Shown piece by piece: positions 33,035-41,961 of a stretch of 64,000 nt of DNA. Origin of the DNA: a virus. The position numbers and the translations under genes were made by a program. The notes below the pieces were generated by a model. The model was not told where the DNA came from and did not search any database. It was given only the letters and a program-made list of their open reading frames with translations. The stretch's first letter is position 1. Each line of letters begins with the position of its first letter. The stretch lies in IMG/VR virus record IMGVR_UViG_3300023179_000062, positions 21,487 through 85,486 of that record; one strand, 5' to 3'.

Positions 33035-33563
33035 CATCTATAACTATACCGTTTGCTTCTTTAATCTTCTGTTCAGCTTTCTTCTTATCTTCATCTGATC
33101 CGAATAAACTATTAAAAATAGATTCTCTGGTAGCAATAATGAATGTGTTATTCTGAGGATTAGCTGCACCATTGGTTAACTCAGGTGTAACCATTTTATT
33201 ATTAATACTCTTTTCCTTAAGATCAAGATCACGGGTTTTAAGTTCTTTATTCTGATCCATTTTTCTCTTTTCGATGACAACTCCAACCATATTCTTAATT
33301 AATTCAGATTGGCTTTTTACTACAGCCGCATGCGCCTCAATATATTCAGATGTCCCTACTTGGTTCACTAAATCTTTAGTCTGTTCCATAACTTCAGCAT
33401 TTGAGTCAATTGTTTGACGTAATTTATTCATCAAGTAATTATATGTCTCATCATCAGTTAAATTTTCAACTGGTGTTGCCTTAACTTCATTGTTTACTTG
33501 TTTGGCAGTGCTTAGAGAATTAAGCACATCGTCTAAGTCTGGTTGATTAGATGCATCTATCAT
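33030..33563 (-). CDS. gp16: Probable small terminase subunit, gp16-like
   Basis: 177 residues. A central helical hairpin (about 40-125: TYNYLMNKLRQTIDSNAEVM, EYIEAHAAVVKSQSELIKNM, VGVVIEKRKMDQNKELK) matches the two-helix oligomerising core of T4-like small terminases, in which a long helix ends with a conserved SE.(P/Y)..(Y/H)E....L..... segment. The C-terminus has a short NSLFGSDEDKKKAEQKIKEA helix. Length is near T4 gp16 (164 aa). It is close to tail and large terminase genes. Sequence support is moderate. Confidence 0.6.
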   Translation of the reverse strand: MIDASNQPDLDDVLNSLSTAKQVNNEVKATPVENLTDDETYNYLMNKLRQTIDSNAEVMEQTKDLVNQVGTSEYIEAHAAVVKSQSELIKNMVGVVIEKRKMDQNKELKTRDLDLKEKSINNKMVTPELTNGAANPQNNTFIIATRESIFNSLFGSDEDKKKAEQKIKEANGIVIDV

Positions 33564-33569
33564 AAGTAC

Positions 33570-33577
33570 TATTTAAT
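33570..33577 (-). promoter_or_regulatory. Late promoter box before the gp16-like gene
   Basis: ATTAAATA on the minus strand, 6 nt before the ATG at 33563. Confidence 0.45.
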
Positions 33578-33597
33578 TTATTATAATAATAAATCAA

Positions 33598-33605
33598 TGT
33601 AAATA
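33598..33605 (+). promoter_or_regulatory. Late promoter box before the 87-residue gene
   Basis: TGTAAATA, 6 nt before the ATG at 33612; back to back with the box of the divergent gp16-like gene. Confidence 0.55.
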
Positions 33606-33611
33606 CTATGT

Positions 33612-33875
33612 ATGGAATCTCCGCAACTAGAAAATCTGTACGAATCAATATTGAACACCTCTCTTCCAAAACCCGAAGAAATTATAGGACGTTTTATAGC
33701 AAAGGCTCATGGGGGATTATCATCTTCTCTTACTAGTCTGCAACAAGTACAGGATCAGTTGAAGCGTTTAGAAAATTCTGAGGTTTTGCAACAAGCAATC
33801 ACTCAGTATATATCTGACATCAAAGCAGTACAAGATAATGTTAATAGTCATTTTGCTAGATATTTTCATAATTAA
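33612..33875 (+). CDS. Small helical protein with a capsid-targeting-like leader
   Basis: 87 residues. The leader MESPQLENLYESILNT contains L-Y-E then S. Two amphipathic helices follow (LTSLQQVQDQLKRLENSEVL, then AITQYISDIKAVQDN), probably a coiled coil. It is a lone + gene between minus-strand genes, with its own late promoter and a bidirectional terminator, the same layout as other candidate internal head proteins here. Confidence 0.65.
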   Translation: MESPQLENLYESILNTSLPKPEEIIGRFIAKAHGGLSSSLTSLQQVQDQLKRLENSEVLQQAITQYISDIKAVQDNVNSHFARYFHN

Positions 33876-33892
33876 TAATAAAAAATAACAAT

Positions 33893-33924
33893 AAAAAAGG
33901 CGGGGATTTCTCCCCGCCTTTTTT
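33893..33924. terminator. Bidirectional terminator between the 87-residue gene and the sheath gene
   Basis: AAAAAAGGCGGGGA, a TTTC loop and the perfect complement ending in TTTTTT, between convergent genes. Confidence 0.92.
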
Positions 33925-33934
33925 GTTTAATTTA

Positions 33935-36900
33935 TTAGAATATCTCGTTAAGAGTTACTCCGGTTCTGTTGATTACAAGGTCTGCAATGATCATCTTGAT
34001 AGTGCGTGTTGGTTGCACATACACGGCTACTCTCATTAATCCTTGGTCGATACTTTCCGCAGTATTATTGCGTTCATCAACTACGATATCATATCCATAT
34101 AAACCTGCATTATCTTTCATGAAGTTAAGAATAGGACTGAGTTTATTCTTAACTCTTGTGCGAGTAATGATGGTGTTAGGTTGTCCGATAAACTCATACA
34201 AGTTATCTTGTAGAGAATTAGCTAACCATAGAAGACCTCTACGAATATAGTTTTCTTGTAATGCGCTTGGTTCTTTTTGAAGAGTCAAGGTATTATATAC
34301 GAGATAACCAGTATTAGGGAACTTAAGAATTGGGTTAATTCCAAGTTTAGTGATCAAGTCCATTTCACGTTGATTTGGATTGATAGCTAAATCTACAACA
34401 TTTGCAAGTGCTCCGTTCTTAGCACCTAATGCGGCAGTCCATGGGTATTGATTCTGATCGTTTCGTGCATAGAGTGCTGCTTTATAGGCAGAAGGGCCGA
34501 ACCATGCATAAGAGTCAGTGTTCATAGAATATCCTTTAATCCAGTTAGCATGGCTTTCTGAATAGTTGGAATCGGTTCCTGCAAAAAGGTTACGAAGGGG
34601 TGCCCAAATATTTCTGCTGAATGATGCATACTTTTCAGTAGGTTGTCCAGTAGAAGATTCAAGAATTAAACCTTTTTGACGGTTAGCCACTTTATAATCT
34701 TTACCATTTACGAAGATTTGACGAAGAGGGTCTTGAATATGTAAGTGTCCTACTCCACCATTTGCTTTACGAGTAAAGCGAGCAAAGGAATCGAAGATAT
34801 TATATATTGTAGTCCATGCATCAATGATAGGAGAGTTCATCGAAGTACCATCATAAGGTGATAGAGAATCGGTGTCTACGAAATAAGAATCGTCATAGTT
34901 GTAACAGATACTTGTATTTGTGATACAGTTATCGTTTGATACACTTGCGCGAGTTGCCCATATAGTAGAAAGTCCGTTATCAATTGTGATATCAATTGGG
35001 TATTGGAGAGGATTTTCAACATTCACTAAAGCTCTTTCAAGTTTAGCAGGAAGATTACCTATATCTTTCTTCTGGCACATAGTATAGAGAGAATCTCTAC
35101 AATAGCCATTATAAGCACCTACACCGTATAGGTTATCACCGTATGCAGCAAGTTGTGCCTCTGCATCGAAGTTATCAAATACCCCTCCGGTTTGTTCGCG
35201 GAACATTCTAACTGTTTTCTGTGGAACACCTTTAGAATCTGCCCAGCAATTGTTATTGGAGAGATATGGGTTAATCATAACTTTCAAATAATTGCTATTT
35301 GAAACGGATTTTTCAAGGAAGTATGAGCGAGGAGGACCACCGTATGAATCATTTACTTTTCTGTCTGCATTGAGAGAACCAGTAAACTGTTCAACTTTAA
35401 TCTGATCAAGTTTATTGATAGTTTCAGTCAATTGTGTTGGACGTAGTTTGAATAGAGTTACTGTAAGAGAATCATTATAATTCTTGCTGCTGAAATCTAT
35501 ACCGCCACCGTTTTCGACTATTTCGGAAATTGATCCAGCCGCACCATTAAAGGTTTGACTAGTGTGGAAATTCCAACGTTCGGATGGAACATGAATCCAA
35601 TTACCAGATACACCGGGACATACTTCTTGATAGTAACCTGCAACACTTGTGATGGAGTTGAAATCAGTAGAAGGATTTACATTTAGATTGTCATTTATGG
35701 CAAGATAGAATCCGCTAAAATCTTCAAGTTGGGCTGTTTTTGCAGTATTTACTACCACGATACCTGCACGAACATCATTATTGATGATATCCAAGCTTGG
35801 GGATGCATTTTCATATGCACCGCATTTCCAATTGAATTGTTCATTTTGAAGTAGGGTATATTCAGTTGCATTAAGTGTTTTACTGATAGGTTCACCTAAA
35901 ACATAGAAGTTTGCATCGTTTAACTGTGCATCACCTGCTACAGGATAGAAGTTATACTTATCAGCTTCAGGAACTTGTAGATTTAATGCGGTTATTGTGC
36001 TGCACGACAAACCTGCATCAACAGGCACACCACAGAAGGAGATTAAGAAATCAAGAGTGGTAGCATCTTTTGCAGATGTAGCAACCGTAATATTTGTTCC
36101 GGTTGTTATTGCAGAAAGGATAGAAACAGTTGTTTTATAAGTTCCTGCAACATCCGAATTAGCATTGAAATATTTCAATACAGGATTATTTGCAATGGAA
36201 TATGTACCGAAAACATCACCTGCACTCACATATAAACCAGTCAAAGTTTGACCAGAAAGTAAACCAGAATTAACATTATAAGTTCTTGCAAAGCTAGCAT
36301 CTGTTAAATCAACAATAAGACGTTTACCGTCATTTGATAGATGTGATTGATCTTCGTCTTTAGACACATAGATAGAGTCGAGAGAGAAAGCAGTAACAAC
36401 CGAATAGGTAGTATCCAATCCATTAACTGTAGGACGAAGTTGGAAAACCTTTAAATCTTCAGGAACGCTATCGCTATCAACTACGAATTTGAAACCAGTA
36501 ATGATCGAATTGTATTGAACTGGATGATCGTGGATATATAGCTTCCCTGCTTCTTCGTTGGAAGAATTGAGGGGGCAATTTAAATTGGCAGAACCATAGC
36601 AGATAGACGGACTTACAAAGTAAGAACTATATAACCATGGGAATTTGACACGGCATGAAGCTTCGTCGATGGAACGGAAATAATCACATGGGCTAACCTC
36701 TACAGCAGATACCCCGATAACAGGGAAAATAAGAGTGTTTACAGAATCAGAGTATCCAAGACCTGCACCGGAACCATATGGCATACGGGTAAAGAGGACG
36801 GATGCATCAGAAGTGTTTAGAAGTTGACTAATTGCATTATATGTATATTTTTCAGCGGATGTTTGAGGCAACCCAAAAAGTTGTTCAAATTCGGCTACCG

Positions 36901-37054
36901 ATGATACTGATGTGGGTTCATCAGAAATACCTTGTGATGCGAAACCTGCAAAGAAAACATTAGTTCCTGCGCGAGTGACAGTTGATCCAGATACGTCAAT
37001 TTCTCTGATAGCGACTCCCGGTGAATTTAAAATAGTATTAAGACTTGATGCCAT
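33935..37054 (-). CDS. gp18: Tail sheath protein, gp18-like, enlarged
   Basis: 1039 residues against 659 in T4. The N-terminus (LNTILNSPGVAIREIDVSGS, AGTNVFFAGFASQG, then EFEQLFG) and the C-terminal contractile core are typical: RQKGLILESSTG, WAPLRNLFAGTDSNYSES, LITKLGINPILKFPNTGYLV, ENYIRRGLLWLANSLQDNLY and the last 100 residues with QPTRTIKMIIADLVINRTGV. The additional length is in the beta-rich outer domains (about 90-560), which face outward in the T4 sheath. The sheath contracts to drive the tube through the envelope. The tube gene follows on the same strand. Confidence 0.93.
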   Translation of the reverse strand: MASSLNTILNSPGVAIREIDVSGSTVTRAGTNVFFAGFASQGISDEPTSVSSVAEFEQLFGLPQTSAEKYTYNAISQLLNTSDASVLFTRMPYGSGAGLGYSDSVNTLIFPVIGVSAVEVSPCDYFRSIDEASCRVKFPWLYSSYFVSPSICYGSANLNCPLNSSNEEAGKLYIHDHPVQYNSIITGFKFVVDSDSVPEDLKVFQLRPTVNGLDTTYSVVTAFSLDSIYVSKDEDQSHLSNDGKRLIVDLTDASFARTYNVNSGLLSGQTLTGLYVSAGDVFGTYSIANNPVLKYFNANSDVAGTYKTTVSILSAITTGTNITVATSAKDATTLDFLISFCGVPVDAGLSCSTITALNLQVPEADKYNFYPVAGDAQLNDANFYVLGEPISKTLNATEYTLLQNEQFNWKCGAYENASPSLDIINNDVRAGIVVVNTAKTAQLEDFSGFYLAINDNLNVNPSTDFNSITSVAGYYQEVCPGVSGNWIHVPSERWNFHTSQTFNGAAGSISEIVENGGGIDFSSKNYNDSLTVTLFKLRPTQLTETINKLDQIKVEQFTGSLNADRKVNDSYGGPPRSYFLEKSVSNSNYLKVMINPYLSNNNCWADSKGVPQKTVRMFREQTGGVFDNFDAEAQLAAYGDNLYGVGAYNGYCRDSLYTMCQKKDIGNLPAKLERALVNVENPLQYPIDITIDNGLSTIWATRASVSNDNCITNTSICYNYDDSYFVDTDSLSPYDGTSMNSPIIDAWTTIYNIFDSFARFTRKANGGVGHLHIQDPLRQIFVNGKDYKVANRQKGLILESSTGQPTEKYASFSRNIWAPLRNLFAGTDSNYSESHANWIKGYSMNTDSYAWFGPSAYKAALYARNDQNQYPWTAALGAKNGALANVVDLAINPNQREMDLITKLGINPILKFPNTGYLVYNTLTLQKEPSALQENYIRRGLLWLANSLQDNLYEFIGQPNTIITRTRVKNKLSPILNFMKDNAGLYGYDIVVDERNNTAESIDQGLMRVAVYVQPTRTIKMIIADLVINRTGVTLNEIF

Positions 37055-37063
37055 ATATCATAC

Positions 37064-37071
37064 TATTTATA
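37064..37071 (-). promoter_or_regulatory. Late promoter box before sheath gene
   Basis: Perfect TATAAATA on the minus strand, 9 nt before the ATG at 37054. Confidence 0.65.
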
Positions 37072-37095
37072 ATATTCCAAAAAAATCCTTATTTA

Positions 37096-37707
37096 TTAAA
37101 CAAGTTTCATACTTAGCTGACTAAAATCAAAAGTAAAGGTGGATTCTGTCTCGGATGCATCACGGGTACTGACATTTATTCCGCCTATACCTGTAATAAA
37201 TGCATCATAATATATAAACTCTGCTACAGGAGCACCATATTCCGCTAAAGGAAATATTGAAATATTGGTTGAGTATGTTTTAATTCTATTTTCTGATAGT
37301 CCTTCCAATGCACCATTTTGAATATCTAACCATTTCCATAAAATGTAATAATTATCATAATTATTATCTACTGTAAAATTACATACAATTGAGGGATAAG
37401 ATGGACGACTGTTTCCAGAAAATTTAAAAGTTTGTCCCCCAAATGATGTTTCTATTTTATTAACAGAAATGTCAGGAATAACCGATCCCCATACGGAGAA
37501 CCTTAATCTCTCTAGATTTCCCCCATGACATAATCTGTTTTCTTTTTGAACTAAGGGTTTTAGTGCGGGCGGCATATCCATCACCAATAGAAACTTATCC
37601 TTTCTGGATACATTGAGGACGCTCTGTTGATCAGTATAATATGATTGATTAACTGGTTCAGTAGGACAGTTATCTTCCAACACAGGAGCATTTGGTCTAT
37701 TATTCAT
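37096..37707 (-). CDS. gp19: Tail tube protein, gp19-like
   Basis: 203 residues, near T4 gp19 (163 aa). The beta-barrel tube pattern is visible: RKDKFLLVMDMPPALKPLV, RLRFSVWGSVIPDISVNKIE, SYPSIVCNFTVDNNYDNYYI with LWKWLDIQNGALEG, and AEFIYYDAFITGIGGINVST ending in STFTFDFSQLSMKL. The NNY.NYY.L.KWL segment is typical of T4-like tube proteins. It lies just upstream of the sheath gene in the direction of transcription. A second tube-fold protein is encoded at 48032. Confidence 0.82.
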   Translation of the reverse strand: MNNRPNAPVLEDNCPTEPVNQSYYTDQQSVLNVSRKDKFLLVMDMPPALKPLVQKENRLCHGGNLERLRFSVWGSVIPDISVNKIETSFGGQTFKFSGNSRPSYPSIVCNFTVDNNYDNYYILWKWLDIQNGALEGLSENRIKTYSTNISIFPLAEYGAPVAEFIYYDAFITGIGGINVSTRDASETESTFTFDFSQLSMKLV

Positions 37708-37713
37708 AATTAT

Positions 37714-37721
37714 TATTTATC
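37714..37721 (-). promoter_or_regulatory. Late promoter box before tube gene
   Basis: GATAAATA on the minus strand, 6 nt before the ATG at 37707. Confidence 0.6.
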
Positions 37722-38682
37722 TAGTGTATAATTCTAACTGTTCTATTACTGTGTTATAATATGAGTCAAATGAATCACCTATTACCCCTTTATGTTGATA
37801 ATATTTCGGCATACTGTCAATATCCATCTGTCGAACTTGTTGAGTTGCTGCGCTTTTAGATACTGTTTGTTCCTCTTCTAATCCTGAAACATCGCCTTTT
37901 TCCATATCATTAAGAGTGATAGAATATCGTTTACCTGTATATGTGGATATATTGTAACTGGTTATTCCTGCACGTTCGTCTGCATCATCATCGTACATAT
38001 GCCCTTCTTGCTCCAGTGCATCGTTTATACCCCTTGCCACGTTTCTGAGAGTGATGGAATTTAATTTATGAACTTCTATATTAGTACCATGCACACGAAT
38101 CCAGTTCCAATTTTTGATAGCATATTCGCGGGCATCTACTGTTGATCCATATGCAGTTAGCACTAAATCACTGGCTTTAGTCTCTGACATTTTACAGAAC
38201 GTAACAAGATATTTGATTATGGCATTAGCGGGGTCATTTTCTATATCTCCCCATTCATCTCCTATCTCATCTCCTATCTCACTTATGATATTGTTTTCAT
38301 GAAATTCATCTAGATTAAAAAATGAAGCAACTTCTGCACCACATTGTTGAATAACATATGCTTCATGGTTCATATCCCCTACGTCCCCGTCCGCATATTG
38401 AGCATTACCGCTCTCATCGAACCAATACTCACCTTTAATAGGAAGTTCTTCTACTTCAGGAGTTTCGGGTGTTTCTTCGGTAGGTTCTTCTGCGGCGAAT
38501 ATTCTATCTTTATTTGCTTTAATGATTCGTTCAACCATATCAATATCGAACGATTTACCTCCTAATTGCGGAACACCTTTTTCATCTGTTAAAGTATAGG
38601 AACCATCATCGTTCTTTTTCTTGAAAAGAGGAACTATATTTTCTATTATAGTATGCAGGTAACTGTCGAAATATGAAGTCAT
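37717..38682 (-). CDS. Late protein with a capsid-targeting-like leader, function unknown
   Basis: 321 residues from the ATG at 38682. An upstream ATG at 38709 would overlap the terminase end by 16 nt and place the promoter box inside the gene; starting at 38682 gives a box-to-ATG gap of 5 nt and a leader MTSYFDSYLHTIIE like those at 13975, 24533 and 47565. The next 80 residues are acidic and Glu/Pro-rich; the body contains EYWFDESGNAQYADGDVGDM and two repeats of I(S/G)(E/D)EIGDE. The C-terminus ends with GDSFDSYYNTVIEQLELYTR, which echoes the leader. Family unknown. Confidence 0.65.
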   Translation of the reverse strand: MTSYFDSYLHTIIENIVPLFKKKNDDGSYTLTDEKGVPQLGGKSFDIDMVERIIKANKDRIFAAEEPTEETPETPEVEELPIKGEYWFDESGNAQYADGDVGDMNHEAYVIQQCGAEVASFFNLDEFHENNIISEIGDEIGDEWGDIENDPANAIIKYLVTFCKMSETKASDLVLTAYGSTVDAREYAIKNWNWIRVHGTNIEVHKLNSITLRNVARGINDALEQEGHMYDDDADERAGITSYNISTYTGKRYSITLNDMEKGDVSGLEEEQTVSKSAATQQVRQMDIDSMPKYYQHKGVIGDSFDSYYNTVIEQLELYTR

Positions 38683-38687
38683 AGGAG

Positions 38688-38695
38688 TATTTATT
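38688..38695 (-). promoter_or_regulatory. Late promoter box that fixes the start of the 321-residue gene
   Basis: AATAAATA on the minus strand, 5 nt before the ATG at 38682, overlapping the terminase stop codon. Confidence 0.6.
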
Positions 38696-40400
38696 AAACG
38701 AATGTCCACCCGTTGCCTGCGTATTTAGTCATATCATGTTCTTTATAATTGAAAATACCTTTACCCATTTGGAATATAACTGGTGCGGGTGCTCCCCCTG
38801 TACATGCATAATTAGTATTACCGTCTCCCTGATTATAAAATGATATATTTGCTAATTCTTGATTAGGGTCTGCTATTCTAACAGGTTTACCTGTCTCATC
38901 ATATTCAAGTACTTCTAAATATTTCTCAGCTATATCCTTCTCTAATATAATTAATGCCCATATAAGAGACATAATTCTGTCGTCATGATGTCCTTTTTTT
39001 GCTCCCCATGTTTTATTTTCTTTACGAACAAAGGTTTCAAATTCTTTAACAGTTGACATATCATATATTTTAACAGATTCTAGGTGTTCGATGAAATATT
39101 TCATATTCATAATACCTGTATATTTGGAATTTTGATGACAGAAAATACCGAGATTTTGATATACTCCGCGTGTATCATTTTTCATAGAATAGTGTATAAT
39201 GTTCTCATATCTATGAACTTCTGACAGTGCATCTACTACTTGTCCCCCTTCTTTATTACGTTCTATACATAAAAACGGACGACCCCATGATCGTGCAATC
39301 TGGTTCAATTTTTCTGCAAAGATATATGGTTGTAACCTATTCGATGCAAAGGTAGCACAATGTCTAATATCAGTTGGATCAGTTATATCTATAATCTGTG
39401 CAACCGAATAATCTTGTCCAACCCCTTCAGCAGCATCAACTCCAATTGAGTATACTCTATTAGCTTCTGGTTCTCTCCATACCTGATAATCTCCAAAATC
39501 ATAAGTGAAATCCGCAGGACGACACATATTTTTTAGACGCTCAATAACCTCTAAATTCAATGCAGAAGTTCCATCTTCTAAGAAATGAAGGTCAAATTCT
39601 TGATTCCACATTGACATATCATATGATATTGCTTCTAACTGTTCCTTTTTCCATGCATCATCGCGCCCCGGTATCTGATGCCAATATATTTTAACACATT
39701 CCCAATTAGATTTTTTCTTCTCAGCATTTGAGAAAATATCATAAAATTTATTTTCAGTTCCTTTAGGGGTCGAAACTATGACTAGTTTAGATTTTCTAGA
39801 CGACGAAAGCGTAGGAATAATGGATTTAAAGAAGTCATCGGCAATTTCCTTACGTACGTGGGCAAACTCGTCAACAAATAACGTATTTACTGACTTTCCT
39901 CGAATAGCATCCGCAGAAGTAGTTGATACAAATATTTTAGAACCATTAGTTAATCGAAGTTGTTCTTTAGTGAAGTCTGATACGCCTGCTTTAATATAGT
40001 TAGGAATTTCTTCATATGCTAACTTAATACGTTCTAGAATTTCCTTTGCTTGGTCTTCCTTATTAGCAAGAATTGCTACAGTATGATCTTCTGTGAATAG
40101 AGCATACCATAGGCATACCACGGTCATTAGGGTGGATTTTCCTACCTGTCGGGATGCACATATAACAGTTCTTCTATTTTGAATAATTTTGAGAATAGCT
40201 TCTTTTTGGGGTTCATATAACTTTATTTTCTGCCTACCTTCATCTAAATTTACAATATAGAAAAAGTTCTCTGCAAAGTATATAACATCGTCCTTGCATC
40301 TACGTAGTTCTTCAATCTGTTCGGGGGTGTATTCAATTTCTACAGATATAGGAAGGTTTTCATTATTATTTAAAAACTTATCTGATTTCTTCTTAGCCAT
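38694..40400 (-). CDS. gp17: Large terminase subunit, gp17-like
   Basis: 568 residues (T4 gp17: 610 aa), the ATP-driven DNA packaging motor and headful nuclease. The ATPase has Walker A in CASRQVGKST (about 81-90), Walker B in NTLFVDEFAH (about 172-181) and the coupling motif VSTPKGTENKF. The RNase-H-type nuclease has the acidic clusters SIGVDAAEGVGQDYS, FLCIERNKEGGQ and KKGHHDDRIMSL. The small subunit candidate lies about 5 kb away, not adjacent as in T4. The gene has a perfect late promoter box. Confidence 0.95.
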   Translation of the reverse strand: MAKKKSDKFLNNNENLPISVEIEYTPEQIEELRRCKDDVIYFAENFFYIVNLDEGRQKIKLYEPQKEAILKIIQNRRTVICASRQVGKSTLMTVVCLWYALFTEDHTVAILANKEDQAKEILERIKLAYEEIPNYIKAGVSDFTKEQLRLTNGSKIFVSTTSADAIRGKSVNTLFVDEFAHVRKEIADDFFKSIIPTLSSSRKSKLVIVSTPKGTENKFYDIFSNAEKKKSNWECVKIYWHQIPGRDDAWKKEQLEAISYDMSMWNQEFDLHFLEDGTSALNLEVIERLKNMCRPADFTYDFGDYQVWREPEANRVYSIGVDAAEGVGQDYSVAQIIDITDPTDIRHCATFASNRLQPYIFAEKLNQIARSWGRPFLCIERNKEGGQVVDALSEVHRYENIIHYSMKNDTRGVYQNLGIFCHQNSKYTGIMNMKYFIEHLESVKIYDMSTVKEFETFVRKENKTWGAKKGHHDDRIMSLIWALIILEKDIAEKYLEVLEYDETGKPVRIADPNQELANISFYNQGDGNTNYACTGGAPAPVIFQMGKGIFNYKEHDMTKYAGNGWTFV

Positions 40401-40405
40401 TACAA

Positions 40406-40413
40406 TATTTATA
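40406..40413 (-). promoter_or_regulatory. Late promoter box before large terminase
   Basis: Perfect TATAAATA on the minus strand, 5 nt before the ATG at 40400. Confidence 0.7.
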
Positions 40414-40447
40414 TGTTAATATTAAAATAGAAAAATCAAACGTTTAC

Positions 40448-40455
40448 AATAAATA
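40448..40455 (+). promoter_or_regulatory. Late promoter box before the acidic 257-residue gene
   Basis: AATAAATA, 8 nt before the ATG at 40464. Confidence 0.65.
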
Positions 40456-40463
40456 ATGTTTAT

Positions 40464-41237
40464 ATGGAAAACAATCTAGACCTAGTAAACATTTATGAGA
40501 ATCATTATCTTAAGCCACAATCTTCTGCTGTGATTGTTGAGAAGAAAGAAGAAGCTAAGGAAGATGAGACTACTGATGCAGCCGCTGCACCTACTGTTTC
40601 TGCTACCAAGAAGAAAAAGAAGCCTTTCGATGCAGGTGCATGTTATAATGAGAAAAATTCATTCGACAACCTTTTCAATACCTTTATGGAAGAATTTGAC
40701 TCTGGTGAAAATTCTTTTGATGACGACTCTAGCGACGATTCCTTTGAATTTGATGCAGGAGAAGATGACGGAATGGGTGGCGATGACGACCAAACTTTCA
40801 CTCTCTCCGAACTTAAATCAATGACCCTTCAAGAAATTTGTGATCTTCTCTCTGGTGCAGGCACATCAGACGACGGAATGGGTGACGATTTCAGCTTTGA
40901 TGATGGAGACGACTCAGTTCCTACTGAATCCTATGGTCAAATGGGCAACGGTAAGCACCTCGGCAATACTCAGACCCGTGATGGTAAGCCAAGCAAGCAA
41001 GCAGCTACTACTCGCGTAAAGGGTAATGGTGATGCAGATTTCTCTAAAAATGAAACAGGTTTTGCTCCTGAAGACACTGAAGGTTCCGAAGGTGGGCATC
41101 ACGGTAATACCCAAACCCGCGACGGCAAGCCAAGTAAGCAGCCATCAACCAGTCATGTAAATTCCAATGGAAATGCTAAAGTGGGTCAATCCCAACGCAC
41201 AGGCTACGGTAAAAAAGAAGGTCAGAGATTATTCTAA
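40464..41237 (+). CDS. Highly acidic late protein with a capsid-targeting-like leader and C-terminal repeats
   Basis: 257 residues. The leader MENNLDLVNIYEN has I-Y-E. Then come a Lys/Ala linker, a very acidic block (about 75-155, rich in DD, ED and FDDG) containing a short helix TFTLSELKSMTLQEICDLLS, and a basic Gly/Ser/Thr tail with two copies of GNTQTRDGKPSKQ. Codons are C-rich as in the capsid gene, so it is probably abundant. T4 gp67 is also a small acidic prohead core protein processed by gp21; a similar role is plausible. A terminator follows. Confidence 0.7.
   Translation: MENNLDLVNIYENHYLKPQSSAVIVEKKEEAKEDETTDAAAAPTVSATKKKKKPFDAGACYNEKNSFDNLFNTFMEEFDSGENSFDDDSSDDSFEFDAGEDDGMGGDDDQTFTLSELKSMTLQEICDLLSGAGTSDDGMGDDFSFDDGDDSVPTESYGQMGNGKHLGNTQTRDGKPSKQAATTRVKGNGDADFSKNETGFAPEDTEGSEGGHHGNTQTRDGKPSKQPSTSHVNSNGNAKVGQSQRTGYGKKEGQRLF
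40962..41000 (+). repeat. First copy of a 39-bp coding repeat
   Basis: Encodes GNTQTRDGKPSKQ in the 257-residue acidic protein. Confidence 0.85.
41103..41141 (+). repeat. Second copy of the 39-bp coding repeat
   Basis: Encodes the identical 13 residues with several synonymous changes, so selection is on the protein, not the DNA. Confidence 0.85.
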
Positions 41238-41258
41238 TACTGAAAAATAATTAAAACG

Positions 41259-41290
41259 AAAAAAGCGACATGTAAATTGTCGCTTTTTTC
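41259..41290 (+). terminator. Terminator after the acidic head gene
   Basis: AAAAAAGCGACA, a 7-nt loop and TGTCGCTTTTTT. Confidence 0.88.
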
Positions 41291-41300
41291 ATTTTCAATC

Positions 41301-41308
41301 CATAAATA
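41301..41308 (+). promoter_or_regulatory. Late promoter box before the small fibre gene
   Basis: CATAAATA, 5 nt before the ATG at 41314. Confidence 0.65.
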
Positions 41309-41313
41309 AAATT

Positions 41314-41961
41314 ATGCTTTATTATGTCCCCGTCACTGTTTCAAAGACCACCTGTATAGGTAATAGTTTATCAACTATCAATATAGGGTTCACTGCGCTT
41401 GATAATAATTTACAAGCACTATCTGCATGGACCGTGAGTAGTATAAACTTTTTAAGTGCTACTATGATTTCAGTGAGTTCGACGTTACAGAATAGAATAG
41501 AGTTTTTAAGCTCTACTATGATTGCAGTTAGCTCTAATTTACAGGCACAGGTGAACTATCTTAGTTCCACCATGATTTCGGTTAGCTCTAATCTACAGGG
41601 ACAGGTAAACTTTCTAAGTTCTGGTTTGAATTATTTAAGTGCTAATATAGTGAATACTCCCGGCACACTTACGCATGCACCATCTGGTGCAATATCATGG
41701 GATGTTGCTTCAGTCGGCAGAAACGCCAATCTTATACTATCATCTAACTGTTTCATGAGAAACCCTACTAATATTGTAGCAGGACAACAAGGGAATATAT
41801 CTATAATGTCTAGTGGAACTAGTGGTTATTCTATCACTTCCTTTGGTAGTAACTGGCGCTTCTCTGGTAGTACATCTATGAACGTAGCCGCAAGTGGTAG
41901 AAACCTAATCAGGTACTACTATGACGGTACTATGATACTCAGTCAGATGCTTCAGTATTAA
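41314..41961 (+). CDS. Small fibre protein with an 18-residue coiled-coil repeat
   Basis: 215 residues. Residues 46-99 are three near-identical 18-residue units ((F/Y)LSSTM(I)xVSSNLQxQVN), then a partial fourth. Eighteen residues make five helical turns, so the shaft should be an almost straight trimeric coil. The C-terminal 110 residues are Ser/Gly/Asn-rich beta (NLILSSNCFMRNPTNIVAGQ, GNISIMSSGTSGYSITSFGS) and look like a fibre head. The N-terminus (NSLSTINIGFTALDNNLQAL) resembles fibre or whisker attachment segments. It could be a neck whisker (fibritin-like) or short fibre; the two cannot be separated from sequence alone. Confidence 0.65.
   Translation: MLYYVPVTVSKTTCIGNSLSTINIGFTALDNNLQALSAWTVSSINFLSATMISVSSTLQNRIEFLSSTMIAVSSNLQAQVNYLSSTMISVSSNLQGQVNFLSSGLNYLSANIVNTPGTLTHAPSGAISWDVASVGRNANLILSSNCFMRNPTNIVAGQQGNISIMSSGTSGYSITSFGSNWRFSGSTSMNVAASGRNLIRYYYDGTMILSQMLQY
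41449..41610 (+). repeat. Three tandem 54-bp coding repeats
   Basis: Encode the 18-residue coiled-coil units of the small fibre protein. Confidence 0.8.

Noticed and set aside
38683-38709. Upstream ATG for the 321-residue late gene
   Set aside because: It overlaps the terminase end and would put the late promoter box inside the gene; the ATG at 38682 matches the shared leader form.
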